This document shows, in pieces, positions 8,853 to 17,342 of a DNA stretch of 38,600 nucleotides; the stretch's first letter is position 1; the number at the start of each line of letters is the position of its first letter. Position numbers and translations under genes: made by a program. The DNA comes from Anaerolineales bacterium. GTDB taxonomy: Bacteria; Chloroflexota; Anaerolineae; Anaerolineales; UBA11579. Where the stretch lies: assembly GCA_016932165.1 (NCBI GenBank), contig JAFGDK010000004.1:1-38600 (forward strand), read 5' to 3'. The notes below the pieces were generated by a model. It was not told where the DNA came from. It did no database searches and saw only the letters and a list, made by a program, of their open reading frames with translations.

Positions 8853-9033
8853 GAAAAATAGAACCCTAAAAATCACATTGGTCAAAAGCCCGATCGGTTA
8901 TACCAAACGCCAGAAAGGCACAGTCAGTGCTTTGGGCTTGAAGAAGCTCAATCAGACAGTTGAGCATGAAGACACACCAGTGATCCGCGGCATGATCCAC
9001 AAGATCAGCCACCTGGTGCAAGTAGAAGAATAA
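8845..9033 (+). CDS. rpmD: 50S ribosomal protein L30
   Basis: The 62-residue L30 starts with GTG at 8845, inside the end of rpsE. The conserved [20 protein letters not shown] and [20 protein letters not shown] segments define the family. The overlap means it is almost certainly translated by coupling to S5. L30 is dispensable or absent in several bacterial groups but is retained here. Confidence 0.96.
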   Translation: MAKKNRTLKITLVKSPIGYTKRQKGTVSALGLKKLNQTVEHEDTPVIRGMIHKISHLVQVEE

Positions 9034-9045
9034 AGGTACGTGGCA

Positions 9046-9498
9046 ATGAAGTTACACGACTTAAAACCAAACGAAGGGGCTAAAAAGTCCCGCATCCGCG
9101 TGGCTCGCGGTACTTCCGGTAAAGGCGGTAAGACTGCTGGCCGAGGGACCAAAGGCTACGGCGCTCGCGCTGGTTCGGGTGGAAAGCTTTACCGCCAGGG
9201 CGGCAACCTGCCGTTCTACCGCCGGCTTCCGTTCAAACGCGGTTTTACTCCGCCTTTCCAGCAGGAGTACAACGAAGTCAACCTGGATCAATTGGAAGGA
9301 TTCAAGGCCAATGCCGAGATCAATCCCAAGACGCTGGATGATGCCCGCTTGTTGCGCAAGCCGGAATTCCCGGTGGTCCTCCTCGGCCGCGGCGATGTCA
9401 AAAAAGCCTACAATGTCCGCGTCCACCGCATTTCCAAGGGCGCCAAAGAGAAGATCGAAGCTGCCGGCGGCAGTGTGGAAATTCTGGAGATTAAGTAG
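9046..9498 (+). CDS. rplO: 50S ribosomal protein L15
   Basis: The 150-residue L15 is a late-assembly protein of the large subunit. The glycine- and basic-rich N-terminal extension (RVARGTSGKGGKTAGRGTKG, about residues 18-38) and GFTPPFQQEYNEVNLDQLE are typical. A GTG two codons upstream (9040) could also start it, but AAAGG at 9032-9037 is better spaced for ATG 9046. secY follows after 21 bp. Confidence 0.96.
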   Translation: MKLHDLKPNEGAKKSRIRVARGTSGKGGKTAGRGTKGYGARAGSGGKLYRQGGNLPFYRRLPFKRGFTPPFQQEYNEVNLDQLEGFKANAEINPKTLDDARLLRKPEFPVVLLGRGDVKKAYNVRVHRISKGAKEKIEAAGGSVEILEIK

Positions 9499-9519
9499 TA
9501 ATCACAAGGAGAAGACTAC

Positions 9520-10905
9520 ATGAAACGTGCTGGCTGGCGGTATTTATGGACCGCTCCTGACATCCGCAGAAAATTACTGATCACATTTGGCCTGTTGGTA
9601 CTATACCGCTTTGTGGCCCAGGTGCGCGTCCCGGGTGTGGACACCGTAGCCCTGAATGCGATCATGGGCGGAACCACTGCCTCGGCGAACTTCCTCAACA
9701 TGGTCAACCTGATCTCCGGTGGTACTCTGCGGCAGTTCTCTATCCTCGGTATGGGCGTATATCCCTACATTACTGCCCAAATCGTGATCCAGCTTTTGGT
9801 TCCGATCATCCCTGCTTGGCAGGCACGCATGGAAGATGACCCACGCGAAGGCCGCAAGTGGATGGAAAAGAACACTTACCGGCTGGCGATCCTGATGGGT
9901 GCGCTGACCGCTTTTGGCCAGATCCAGGTGGTTTCCAACCTAGGCGGCGTGCAGATCATCCCCGGATTTGGGTTTGGTGCCGACGCCAATATTTTGCGCT
10001 CGATCACCATTATCATCTCGATGACTGCCGGTACGATGTTTGCCATCTGGCTGGGTGAGCTGATCTCTGAGCACGGTATCCGCGGGCAGGGACTTTCCTT
10101 ATTGATCTTTGCAGGGATCATTGCCCAGCTGCCCTCATCATATCTCAGCGTGTGGAATGCCCCCAAGCCGATTGCTGAAGGCGGCGCAGGACTGGACCCC
10201 AGCATCCGTTGGGTCGGTATCGGCGCTCTGCTGGTCATCACCATCCTGACCATTTTTGTGATTGTGTTTGTCCAGCAAGGCCGCCGCAACATCCCTGTGA
10301 TGTACCCCGGCCGCCGCATGGGCAATCGTATGTCCATGCCCGTCAAGGGCACTCTCCCGCTGCAGGTAAATATGGCCGGCATGATCCCTTTGATCTTTGC
10401 CTCGGCGCTGCTGCAGTTCCCCGGCTTGCTGGCTGGTTTGATGCAGGGATCTGAGACGGAGTGGGTGACGAACACAGCTGTGTGGATATCAACCAATCTG
10501 ACTGTTCAAAGCGGCTGGTACTGGCTGATCAACTTCATATTTGTGGTTGGGTTTGCCTTCTTCTATACTGACGTGCTCTTCCAGCAGCAAAACTACGGCG
10601 AAAACTTGAAGCGTTCTGGCGCCCAGATTCCAGGTGTCAGCCGGGGCGGTCCCACACAGGCATACCTCACCAGGGTGCTGCGCCGGATTACTTTCCCCGG
10701 AGCTTTATTCCTGGGTGTAATCGCAGTTTTGCCATTTCTGGTGACCCTGCTGGTCCCCGATCTGGCTCAGATCGGCGGCGGCGGCTCTTTCCTGATCAAC
10801 GCCTCCGGTTTGTTGATTGTGGTGGGTGTGGTGCGTGATACCTTCTTCAACATCGAAGCTGAATTGAAGGTTCACGGCTATGACGAGTCGCTGCTTGTCA
10901 AATAA
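9520..10905 (+). CDS. secY: Preprotein translocase subunit SecY
   Basis: The 461-residue protein is the channel-forming subunit of the Sec translocon in the inner membrane, with about ten predicted transmembrane segments. It starts RYLWTAPDIRRKLLITFGLL and has the conserved FSILGMGVYPYITAQIVIQL (about residues 72-92) and the cytoplasmic loop GRRNIPVMYPGRRMGN (about 251-266). The late loop FYTDVLFQQQNYGENLKRSG then AQIPGVSRG is also family-typical. AAGGAG precedes the ATG. Location between rplO and adk is standard. Confidence 0.98.
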   Translation: MKRAGWRYLWTAPDIRRKLLITFGLLVLYRFVAQVRVPGVDTVALNAIMGGTTASANFLNMVNLISGGTLRQFSILGMGVYPYITAQIVIQLLVPIIPAWQARMEDDPREGRKWMEKNTYRLAILMGALTAFGQIQVVSNLGGVQIIPGFGFGADANILRSITIIISMTAGTMFAIWLGELISEHGIRGQGLSLLIFAGIIAQLPSSYLSVWNAPKPIAEGGAGLDPSIRWVGIGALLVITILTIFVIVFVQQGRRNIPVMYPGRRMGNRMSMPVKGTLPLQVNMAGMIPLIFASALLQFPGLLAGLMQGSETEWVTNTAVWISTNLTVQSGWYWLINFIFVVGFAFFYTDVLFQQQNYGENLKRSGAQIPGVSRGGPTQAYLTRVLRRITFPGALFLGVIAVLPFLVTLLVPDLAQIGGGGSFLINASGLLIVVGVVRDTFFNIEAELKVHGYDESLLVK

Positions 10906-10920
10906 TTAGAGGATAAGCAG

Positions 10921-11577
10921 ATGCCGGTTTTCATTGTCATGCTCGGAGCCCCAGGGGCTGGAAAAGGTACGCAGGCTAAACTGTTGGCTGAAAAGTCTGG
11001 CCTGACGCATATCTCTTCTGGAGATTTGTTCAGGGATAACATCAAAAATGAAACCGAGCTTGGTAAACTGGCTAAATCGTACATTGATAAAGGCGAGTTG
11101 GTACCTGATGACCTTACCATTCAGATGGTCAAAGAACGCCTCAGCCGCCCAGACTGCGCCAAAGGCGCCATCCTCGATGGCTTCCCCCGCACAACGGCCC
11201 AGGCTGAAGCATTGGATGCCACTCTGTCACAAATGGGTCACAAGATCGATCTCGTTCCCCTGATTGGGGTGCCAGAATCGGTCTTAATGGCACGCCTATC
11301 GGGCAGGTGGACCTGCAAACAGTGCGGGGCGATCTACCATACCCTGTTCAGCCCGCCTAAACAGGCTGGCATTTGCGACCTGGACGGCTCTGAACTCTAC
11401 CAGCGCCCGGATGACACCCCTGAGACGGTTTCCAACCGCATTAAGGTATATTCCGAGCAAACTGCACCGCTGATTGAATACTATACTCAGCGGGGTGTGC
11501 TGGCAGAGATCAACGGCAACCAGGAAATTGAACAGGTTACCCAGGAGCTTATCGATAAGCTCCCTGAAGTGAACTGA
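10921..11577 (+). CDS. adk: Adenylate kinase, zinc-lid type
   Basis: The 218-residue cytosolic enzyme interconverts ATP + AMP and two ADP. The P-loop GAPGAGKGT lies at residues 9-17, and DGFPRT at about 86-91 contacts AMP. The long lid has zinc ligands C132, C135, C152 and D155, the Cys3-Asp arrangement known from Bacillus subtilis rather than Cys4. The gene follows secY by 15 bp, as in many bacteria. Confidence 0.97.
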   Translation: MPVFIVMLGAPGAGKGTQAKLLAEKSGLTHISSGDLFRDNIKNETELGKLAKSYIDKGELVPDDLTIQMVKERLSRPDCAKGAILDGFPRTTAQAEALDATLSQMGHKIDLVPLIGVPESVLMARLSGRWTCKQCGAIYHTLFSPPKQAGICDLDGSELYQRPDDTPETVSNRIKVYSEQTAPLIEYYTQRGVLAEINGNQEIEQVTQELIDKLPEVN

Positions 11578-11593
11578 ACCTTAAGAGAAACAC

Positions 11594-12364
11594 ATGGCTT
11601 GGGAACGGAACGTAGTCATTAAGAGCAAGGAAGAGCTTGAGTTCATGCGCGAGGCGGGACGCATCAACGCCAAAGCGCTTCAGGCTGTCCGAGAAGCGAT
11701 CGTACCCGGGGTCACCACCGCTGCCCTGGATAAGATCGCTGAGACTGTGATCCGAGATCATGGCGCAAACCCCGCTTTTCTTGGCTATCCCGGTCCCACG
11801 CCTTACCCGGCCACGATCAATTCCTGCGTCAACGAGGAAATGGTCCATGCCATCCCTGGCAGCCGGGTGATCAAAGAGGGCGATCTGGTCTCAATCGACT
11901 GCGGTACGGTGTTTAAAGGCTTCGTAGCAGACTCAGCCTTTTCTGTTGGCGTCGGCGAGATCTCGCAAGAAGTGCGTATGTTGCTGCAAGTCACCGAGAA
12001 AGCCCTTGAACTGGGTATCGAGCAGATGCGTTCCGGAAACCGGGTGGGAGATGTCTCCCACGCCATCCAGAAGCATGTGGAAAGTTACGGCTTCCACGTG
12101 CCGCGGGAATACACCGGGCATGGCGTCGGGCGCAGAATGCACGAAGGCCCGCAGGTTCCCAATTGGGGACTGCCAGGAAGGGGAATGGTCCTCCGGCCGG
12201 GTATGACCATTGCCTTGGAGCCAATGGTGCTGGTAGGTACGCCCTACACCAGGGTGCAGTCCGACCAGTGGACTGTTTCATCGGTAGACCAGTCACTCAC
12301 TGCACATACCGAGCACACCGTAGCAGTCACCGATGGTGAACCCATGATTTTGACATTGGTTTAA
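11594..12364 (+). CDS. map: Methionine aminopeptidase, type I
   Basis: The 256-residue enzyme removes the initiator methionine from nascent proteins using a two-metal site. All five expected ligands are visible: D102, D113, H176, E209 and E240, within SIDCGTVFKGFVADSAF, TGHGVGRRMHE, IALEPM and EHTVAVT. It lies 16 bp after adk. In many bacteria infA follows; here rpmJ comes next. Confidence 0.97.
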   Translation: MAWERNVVIKSKEELEFMREAGRINAKALQAVREAIVPGVTTAALDKIAETVIRDHGANPAFLGYPGPTPYPATINSCVNEEMVHAIPGSRVIKEGDLVSIDCGTVFKGFVADSAFSVGVGEISQEVRMLLQVTEKALELGIEQMRSGNRVGDVSHAIQKHVESYGFHVPREYTGHGVGRRMHEGPQVPNWGLPGRGMVLRPGMTIALEPMVLVGTPYTRVQSDQWTVSSVDQSLTAHTEHTVAVTDGEPMILTLV

Positions 12365-12373
12365 GAATGAGCC

Positions 12374-12402
12374 TAGACGAAAATACAACCTTGAAGTAAA
12401 AT
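12374..12402 (+). promoter_or_regulatory. Possible internal promoter between map and rpmJ
   Basis: TAGACG (12374-12379) and TAAAAT (12397-12402) are separated by 17 bp and resemble a sigma-70-type promoter (4/6 and 5/6 matches). It lies in the 66-bp gap before rpmJ and could feed the alpha-operon genes rpmJ to rplQ. This is pattern matching only. Confidence 0.3.
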
Positions 12403-12433
12403 TCATTGTTTTGGCTTATCAAAGGAGTACATG

Positions 12434-12547
12434 ATGAAGGTATCATCCTCAGTTAGAAAAAGATGCAGCAAATGCAAGTTCGTCCGCCGCAAAGGCCGGC
12501 TGTACGTAATTTGCAGCGATCCAAAACACAAACAGAGACAAGGATAA
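12434..12547 (+). CDS. rpmJ: 50S ribosomal protein L36, zinc type
   Basis: This is a short gene of 37 residues: [20 protein letters not shown] followed by [17 protein letters not shown]. Zinc ligands C11, C14, C27 and H32 are all present. Two ATG codons are adjacent (12431 and 12434). GGAG at 12424-12427 is correctly spaced for the second, which also gives the canonical length. L36 stabilises the 23S rRNA core near helix 97. The gene stands directly before rpsM. Confidence 0.96.
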   Translation: MKVSSSVRKRCSKCKFVRRKGRLYVICSDPKHKQRQG

Positions 12548-12556
12548 AGGGTAGTT

Positions 12557-12946
12557 ATGGCACGTATTGAAGGTGTTGACCTCCCGCGTGAAAAACGCGT
12601 TGAAATTGGCCTGACCTATATCTATGGGATTGGCCTGAAGACCTCACAAGATATTCTGGCAGCTACCGAGATCAGTCCGGATACGCGTGTCCGTGATCTG
12701 ACTGATGCCGAAATCGCCTCGCTGCGTGATTTCATCGTCAACAACTTGACGGTTGAAGGTGACCTGCGGCGCGAGACCCAGATGAACATCAAACGTTTGA
12801 TGGAAATCGGCAGCTACCGAGGATTGCGCCACCGCCGCAACTTACCTGTTCGCGGCCAACGCACCCGCACCAACGCCCGCACCCGCAAAGGCCCCAAGAA
12901 AACTGTTGCTGGACGCGGACGCCGCAGAGGCGCAACCAAGAAGTAA
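12557..12946 (+). CDS. rpsM: 30S ribosomal protein S13
   Basis: The 129-residue S13 of the small-subunit head contacts P-site tRNA and bridges to the large subunit. Signatures are [20 protein letters not shown], a helix-hairpin region ([13 protein letters not shown]) and the basic tail [20 protein letters not shown] then KGPKKTVAG. It starts 9 bp after rpmJ and begins the classic S13-S11-S4-alpha-L17 order. Confidence 0.98.
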   Translation: MARIEGVDLPREKRVEIGLTYIYGIGLKTSQDILAATEISPDTRVRDLTDAEIASLRDFIVNNLTVEGDLRRETQMNIKRLMEIGSYRGLRHRRNLPVRGQRTRTNARTRKGPKKTVAGRGRRRGATKK

Positions 12947-12967
12947 TCTGGAAAGGATCTGAGAGAA

Positions 12968-13366
12968 ATGGCAAAAAGACCACAGCGCTCAAGACGTGGA
13001 CCGAAGAAGGCCAAGAAGGTATTATCTTCCGGCCAGATCCATGTTTACGCATCTTTTAACAATACAATTGTTACCGTTACCGATCAACAAGGCAACACAG
13101 TAACCTGGTCCAGCGCCGGGGCGGTGGGTTTCAAAGGTGGACGCAAATCGACCCCCTTTGCCGCTCGTCTCGCGATGGAAAAAGCCCTCAAATCCGCGAT
13201 GGATATGGGCATCCGAGAAGTTGACCTGATCGTAAAAGGCCCTGGCCCCGGACGCGAATCTGCCATCCGTGCGGTCAGTGCTACAGATATAAAAGTAAAC
13301 TCTATCGAAGACATCACCCCGGTGCCGCACAATGGTTGCCGCCCGCCGAAACGTCGCCGAGTTTAA
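12968..13366 (+). CDS. rpsK: 30S ribosomal protein S11
   Basis: The 132-residue S11 sits on the platform near the Shine-Dalgarno helix. [19 protein letters not shown] (about residues 24-42), [20 protein letters not shown] and the C-terminal [18 protein letters not shown] are consensus. It is preceded by AAGGATCTGAGAG and a 21-bp gap. Confidence 0.98.
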   Translation: MAKRPQRSRRGPKKAKKVLSSGQIHVYASFNNTIVTVTDQQGNTVTWSSAGAVGFKGGRKSTPFAARLAMEKALKSAMDMGIREVDLIVKGPGPGRESAIRAVSATDIKVNSIEDITPVPHNGCRPPKRRRV

Positions 13367-13418
13367 AGTTTAGAAAATTTACCATTCCGAAAACGCAGGA
13401 AGAAGTGAGGATTATTTA

Positions 13419-14057
13419 ATGGCTAGATATACAGGTCCTGTATGTAAACTGTGTCGTCGGGAAGGTGAGAAGTTATTTCTCAAGGGAGAGAGATGCTACT
13501 CACCTAAATGCGCCATGGAAAAGCGCGCATATCCCCCCGGACACCACGGCCGTCAGGCCCAATGGTCTCGCTCGCGAGAATCAGACTATGGTGCGCAGCT
13601 GCGTGCCAAACAAAAAGCCCGCCGCGTGTATGGCGTGCTGGAACAACAGTTCCGCCGCTACTACCGGCAGGCAATCAAGGCGCGCGGCCTTACTGGCCTC
13701 ACCTTACTCCAGATTCTGGAGTCACGCCTTGACAATGTAATCTACCGCATGGGGTACGCCAGCAGCCGCTCCCAGGCACGACAGTTGGTTGCTCATGGCC
13801 ATTTCATGGTCAATGACCGCCGCACCGACGTGCCTTCCATGCAGATCAAGCCCGGAGATTTGATCCAGGTTCGCCAGGGATCTCGCTCCAAGACTTTGAT
13901 CAAAGACCTGATGGCAATGGCAGAAGAACGCTCAACCCCCGATTGGATCACTCGCAATCTGAAAGATTTTAGCGGCGGGATCCTCCGGCTGCCTGAGCGT
14001 GCTGAGATTGATGCCAATCTAAACGAACAGTTGATTGTGGAGTACTACTCCCGTTAA
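13419..14057 (+). CDS. rpsD: 30S ribosomal protein S4, zinc-containing
   Basis: The 212-residue S4 nucleates 16S rRNA assembly at the five-way junction. The N-terminus retains cysteines C9, C12, C26 and C31 (VCKLCRREGEKLFLKG, ERCYSPKC), a zinc knuckle that many S4 proteins have lost. An S4 RNA-binding domain follows at about residues 102-165 (LESRLDNVIYRMGYASSRSQ). In E. coli S4 represses this operon. No pseudoknot was assessed here. Confidence 0.97.
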   Translation: MARYTGPVCKLCRREGEKLFLKGERCYSPKCAMEKRAYPPGHHGRQAQWSRSRESDYGAQLRAKQKARRVYGVLEQQFRRYYRQAIKARGLTGLTLLQILESRLDNVIYRMGYASSRSQARQLVAHGHFMVNDRRTDVPSMQIKPGDLIQVRQGSRSKTLIKDLMAMAEERSTPDWITRNLKDFSGGILRLPERAEIDANLNEQLIVEYYSR

Positions 14058-14112
14058 ATGAGAATCCGAAGGCAGTTATTTCGATAGCTGCTGGTTGGGG
14101 AAGGAATAGCCT

Positions 14113-15147
14113 GTGATCATTCTAAGTAATATGGTTACCCCGAGGATCGAGCGTGAGGCCGAATCACGCAATTATGGGATGTACACCATCAGCCCGCTGG
14201 AGCGAGGCTATGGATCCACCCTGGGCAATGCGCTCAGGCGTGTTCTGCTCTCCTCACTGGAGGGGGCGGCGATCACCTCTATCCGGATCACCGATGTCCA
14301 GCATGAGTACAGTGACATCCCCGGTATCCGTGAAGATGTGATTCAGATCATGCTGCAACTCAAGCAAATTCGGATGAAATTATCAGATGTTGACACCGCC
14401 CGGCTGCACCTTGAGGTGCGCGGCGAGGGCGTGGTCACCGCTGCTGATATCATTGCACCCCCTGAGGTAGAGGTGGTCAATCCTGATCTGTACCTCTTTA
14501 CCTCTGACAGTGCCAAAACCAAACTTGAAATTGAAATGACGGTTGAACGCGGCCGAGGTTACTCACCAGCCCAGGACCGCAGCGGCAAACTCCCGATTGG
14601 GGAGCTTCCTGTCGATGCAATCTTCACATCTGTCAAACAGGTCAATTGGGAGGTTGGTCAAGCCCGAGTGGGTCAGAGCACCAACTACGACAAGCTGATC
14701 ATGGAAATCTGGACAGACGGCACAATTGCCCCTGAAGACGCCATGAGTACCGCTGCCGGTATTTTGATGGAACATCTCCGTCACATTGCCGGGGTCACCG
14801 AAATCTCTCTTGCGCCTGTCGAGCCAGAAGCTGCTGACGATGGCCGCTTGACCAGTGAAATTTATGAAACACCAATCGAGAATCTTGACCTGTCTGTCCG
14901 GGTCTTCAATTCCCTCAAACGTGCCGGGATCATCACCGTCGGCGAAGTCCTCGAACTCCTTGAAAAGGGGGAAGATGCCATTATGTCCATCCGCAACTTC
15001 GGTGAGAAGAGTATGGATGAACTGGTGCTGCAAATGGCCGAAAAAGGCTATCTAGAAGGCAATGCCAATGGCGCTGAGGCCGATGTTGATCAGGCTGGAA
15101 ACGATGATGAAGATTTTGCAGCAGCTGATTATCCGGAGGAAGATTAA
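14113..15147 (+). CDS. rpoA: DNA-directed RNA polymerase alpha subunit
   Basis: The 344-residue alpha subunit dimerises to scaffold RNA polymerase. The N-terminal domain shows ERGYGSTLGNALRRVLLSSL (about residues 32-52), and the C-terminal domain ENLDLSVRVFNSLKRAGI and SIRNFGEKSMDEL binds UP elements and activators. The GTG start at 14113 has GAAGGAA about 7 bases upstream; the alternative ATG at 14131 lacks this. The protein ends in a strongly acidic tail of about 30 residues (EADVDQAGNDDEDFAAADYP). A small hairpin lies in the 55-bp gap after rpsD. Confidence 0.97.
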   Translation: MIILSNMVTPRIEREAESRNYGMYTISPLERGYGSTLGNALRRVLLSSLEGAAITSIRITDVQHEYSDIPGIREDVIQIMLQLKQIRMKLSDVDTARLHLEVRGEGVVTAADIIAPPEVEVVNPDLYLFTSDSAKTKLEIEMTVERGRGYSPAQDRSGKLPIGELPVDAIFTSVKQVNWEVGQARVGQSTNYDKLIMEIWTDGTIAPEDAMSTAAGILMEHLRHIAGVTEISLAPVEPEAADDGRLTSEIYETPIENLDLSVRVFNSLKRAGIITVGEVLELLEKGEDAIMSIRNFGEKSMDELVLQMAEKGYLEGNANGAEADVDQAGNDDEDFAAADYPEED

Positions 15148-15149
15148 CC

Positions 15150-15527
15150 ATGCGACATAAAGTAGTAGGAAAAAAGCTTAGCCGTCATGTCGGTGCTCGT
15201 ACCGCACTGCGCAAGGTGATGGTAAAGCAGTTATTTGAATATGAGCGCATCCGCACCACGCGTGCCAAAGCGCAAGCCATTCGTGGTCAGGCTGAGAAGC
15301 TGATCTCTTTAGCAAAACGTGCCCTTGCCTCAGGTGAGAATGACAAGATTGTGCATGCCCGCCGTTTGGCACACGCCAGGCTTGCTGATAAAGAAATCGT
15401 GCAGAAGCTTTTTGATGAAATTGCGCCTCGCTATGAGGAACGCAATGGCGGATACACCCGGATGATGAAGCTTGGCCGCCGCGATGGCGACAGCTCTGAA
15501 ATGGTGGTGTTGGAACTGGTCGAGTAG
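15150..15527 (+). CDS. rplQ: 50S ribosomal protein L17
   Basis: The 125-residue L17 lies near the tunnel exit. It begins MRHKVVGKKLSRHVGARTAL, and RTTRAKAQAIRGQAEKLISL (about residues 35-55) and the C-terminal YTRMMKLGRRDGDSSEMVVL complete the signature. It starts 2 bp after rpoA stops. Confidence 0.97.
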   Translation: MRHKVVGKKLSRHVGARTALRKVMVKQLFEYERIRTTRAKAQAIRGQAEKLISLAKRALASGENDKIVHARRLAHARLADKEIVQKLFDEIAPRYEERNGGYTRMMKLGRRDGDSSEMVVLELVE

Positions 15528-15562
15528 TTTAGCGGCTGTAATCCCGGATATCCCGGGAAACA

Positions 15563-16303
15563 ATGGAACGTTACCAAATTATTCTCGGATACGACGGCAC
15601 AGCATTCGGTGGAATGCAGCGTCAGATGAATGCCCGTACCATCCAGGGAGAGATGGAAGAAGCTCTCAGGAAAATTGGCTGGCGGGGAAGTTCGCTGCTG
15701 GCCGCTGGCCGCACTGATGCTGGCGTGCATGCTTCTGGCCAGGTAGTGGCATTCGATCATCACTGGCCTCACTCCCTTGCCGATCTGCGCAGCGCTTTGA
15801 ATGCCAATCTTCCACCGGAAATCGCTGTGCGCCAGGTCCGTGAAGCCGCCGCCGACTTCCACCCCAGGTTTGATGCCCTTGCTCGCACATACGAGTACCG
15901 CATCATCAGCCAGCCAGTCAGAGACCCGCTCCGTGAGCGGTTTGCCTGGCGGGTCTGGCCGCAGCCAGATTTTAATTTGCTGCAAACCTGTGCTGGGTTA
16001 CTGGTGGGCGAGCATGATTTTTCTGCCTTTGGCACGCTCCCTCAGGAGGGGGGTGGTACCATCCGCCTGGTTTTCCAGGCTGGCTGGGTAAAGGAAGGCG
16101 ATACGCTCAGCTTCACAGTCACGGCCAATGCCTTTCTTTACCATATGGTACGCCGTTTGGTACACATCCAGGTGGAGATTGGCCTGAGAAATAAGCCGTT
16201 GAGCGTGCTGGAACAGGCGCTGAGAACACCTGGCAGTGAGATGATCCAGGGGCTTGCCCCGTCCCATGGGTTGTTTCTCACCAATGTGACGTATCCGGAA
16301 TGA
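15563..16303 (+). CDS. truA: tRNA pseudouridine synthase A
   Basis: The 246-residue enzyme isomerises uridines 38-40 in the tRNA anticodon stem. Catalytic D52 is in AAGRTDAGVHASGQVVAFD, and YEYRI (about residue 111) and FLYHMVRRLV (about 191-200) are further family motifs. Its position between rplQ and rplM is common in Gram-positives and Chloroflexota and suggests co-transcription. Confidence 0.96.
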   Translation: MERYQIILGYDGTAFGGMQRQMNARTIQGEMEEALRKIGWRGSSLLAAGRTDAGVHASGQVVAFDHHWPHSLADLRSALNANLPPEIAVRQVREAAADFHPRFDALARTYEYRIISQPVRDPLRERFAWRVWPQPDFNLLQTCAGLLVGEHDFSAFGTLPQEGGGTIRLVFQAGWVKEGDTLSFTVTANAFLYHMVRRLVHIQVEIGLRNKPLSVLEQALRTPGSEMIQGLAPSHGLFLTNVTYPE

Positions 16304-16390
16304 TATTCATATAAACCCTGGAGTTTGCGTAGCAAATTCCTATCTTTCCTTCGGTCAAGCCGAACGAAAATCAAGATTTGTGAGGTTGTT
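16304..16390 (+). promoter_or_regulatory. Two-hairpin leader before rplM
   Basis: The 87 bp between truA and rplM contain two hairpins. The first is TTTGC-GTA-GCAAA at 16324-16336. The second, at 16345-16369, is TTTC, a C-C mismatch, TTCGG, loop TCAAG, CCGAA, then GAAA, giving nine base pairs. No T tract follows, so these are not terminators. L13 is known to regulate its own operon in E. coli, and L13 leader RNAs are described in Firmicutes. This region may be an equivalent leader, which is inference. Confidence 0.45.
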
Positions 16391-16819
16391 GTGGAAAAAA
16401 CCTATCATCCTAAACTCGGTGAAATTACCCATGAATGGTACGTGGCAGATGCCAACGGCCAGAATTTGGGACGTTTCGCCACCAAGATTGCCCGCACCTT
16501 GTTGGGCAAGGACAAGCCTATCTACACCCCTGGTGTCGATACAGGCGACTTTGTGATCGTTGTCAACTGCGAAAAGATCGTTGTTACCGGTAACAAACTT
16601 GATGACAAAATGTATTACCGCCACACCGGTTATCCCGGCGGGTTGAAAGAGATCAACCTGCGTGACCAGCTGGAGAAACACCCCGATCGGGTGATCAAAG
16701 CAGCTGTTAAAGGGATGCTGCCGAAAAATACCTACGGCCGTAATCTACTGAAGAAGCTCAAGGTCTATGCCGGACCTGATCATCCCCACCAGGCCCAGAA
16801 CCCGAAACCGTTGGCGTAA
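16391..16819 (+). CDS. rplM: 50S ribosomal protein L13
   Basis: With the GTG at 16391 the protein has 142 residues, the normal length for L13, an early assembly protein. GAGG at 16382-16385 is 5 bases upstream. An earlier in-frame ATG at 16325 would add 22 unlike residues and read through the leader hairpins, so it was rejected. The family motif [20 protein letters not shown] and the C-terminal [20 protein letters not shown] are present. Confidence 0.95.
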   Translation: MEKTYHPKLGEITHEWYVADANGQNLGRFATKIARTLLGKDKPIYTPGVDTGDFVIVVNCEKIVVTGNKLDDKMYYRHTGYPGGLKEINLRDQLEKHPDRVIKAAVKGMLPKNTYGRNLLKKLKVYAGPDHPHQAQNPKPLA

Positions 16820-16829
16820 GGAGCAAGAA

Positions 16830-17222
16830 ATGTCTGAACACTATTACGAAGGAATTGGCCGCCGGAAAGCAGCTACCGCCCGCGTCCGCATTATGAGCGG
16901 CAGTGGCGAGTTCATTGTCAATGGCAAAAAAGTGGAAGATTTCTTTCCTCGCCTTGGTGATCTGGATATCGTGCTATCTCCGTTGACGGATGCCGGCTCA
17001 AAAGGCTCAGTGGATGTTTCCGTGCTTGTCAATGGCGGCGGTGTCACCGGGCAGGTTGGCGCTGTTCGCATGGGTCTGGCTCGCGCCCTGGTCAAAATGA
17101 ACCCGGATGTCGATCGGGCCATGCGCCATGGCGGTCACCTCACCCGTGACCCGCGGGTCAAAGAGCGCAAAAAACCCGGTCTCAAGCGTGCCCGCAAGGC
17201 CCCGACCTACACCAAGCGCTGA
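16830..17222 (+). CDS. rpsI: 30S ribosomal protein S9
   Basis: The start is ATG 16830, giving 130 residues, with AGGAGC ahead. S9 reaches the P site with its C-terminal tail, which ends TKR here as in almost all bacteria. YEGIGRRKAATARVRIMSGS and GGGVTGQVGAVRMGLARAL are diagnostic. It lies 10 bp after rplM, and a strong terminator follows. Confidence 0.98.
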   Translation: MSEHYYEGIGRRKAATARVRIMSGSGEFIVNGKKVEDFFPRLGDLDIVLSPLTDAGSKGSVDVSVLVNGGGVTGQVGAVRMGLARALVKMNPDVDRAMRHGGHLTRDPRVKERKKPGLKRARKAPTYTKR

Positions 17223-17295
17223 TCCATTTGGGTTTCCCAGCTTGACTTAGGAGAATGCTTTGCTTTCTCCACTGGCTTTTCATTTACACCTTTAG

Positions 17296-17325
17296 ACCGC
17301 GGCGGACTCCCCGCCGCGGTTTTTA
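17296..17325 (+). terminator. Intrinsic terminator ending the ribosomal array
   Basis: A perfect 10-bp stem (ACCGCGGCGG, loop ACTCC, CCGCCGCGGT) is followed directly by a T run. It lies 73 bp after rpsI and is the first strong terminator in the window, so it probably ends the rplM-rpsI transcript and possibly the whole array. Confidence 0.93.
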
Positions 17326-17342
17326 GCTTTAGGTAGGCCGGT

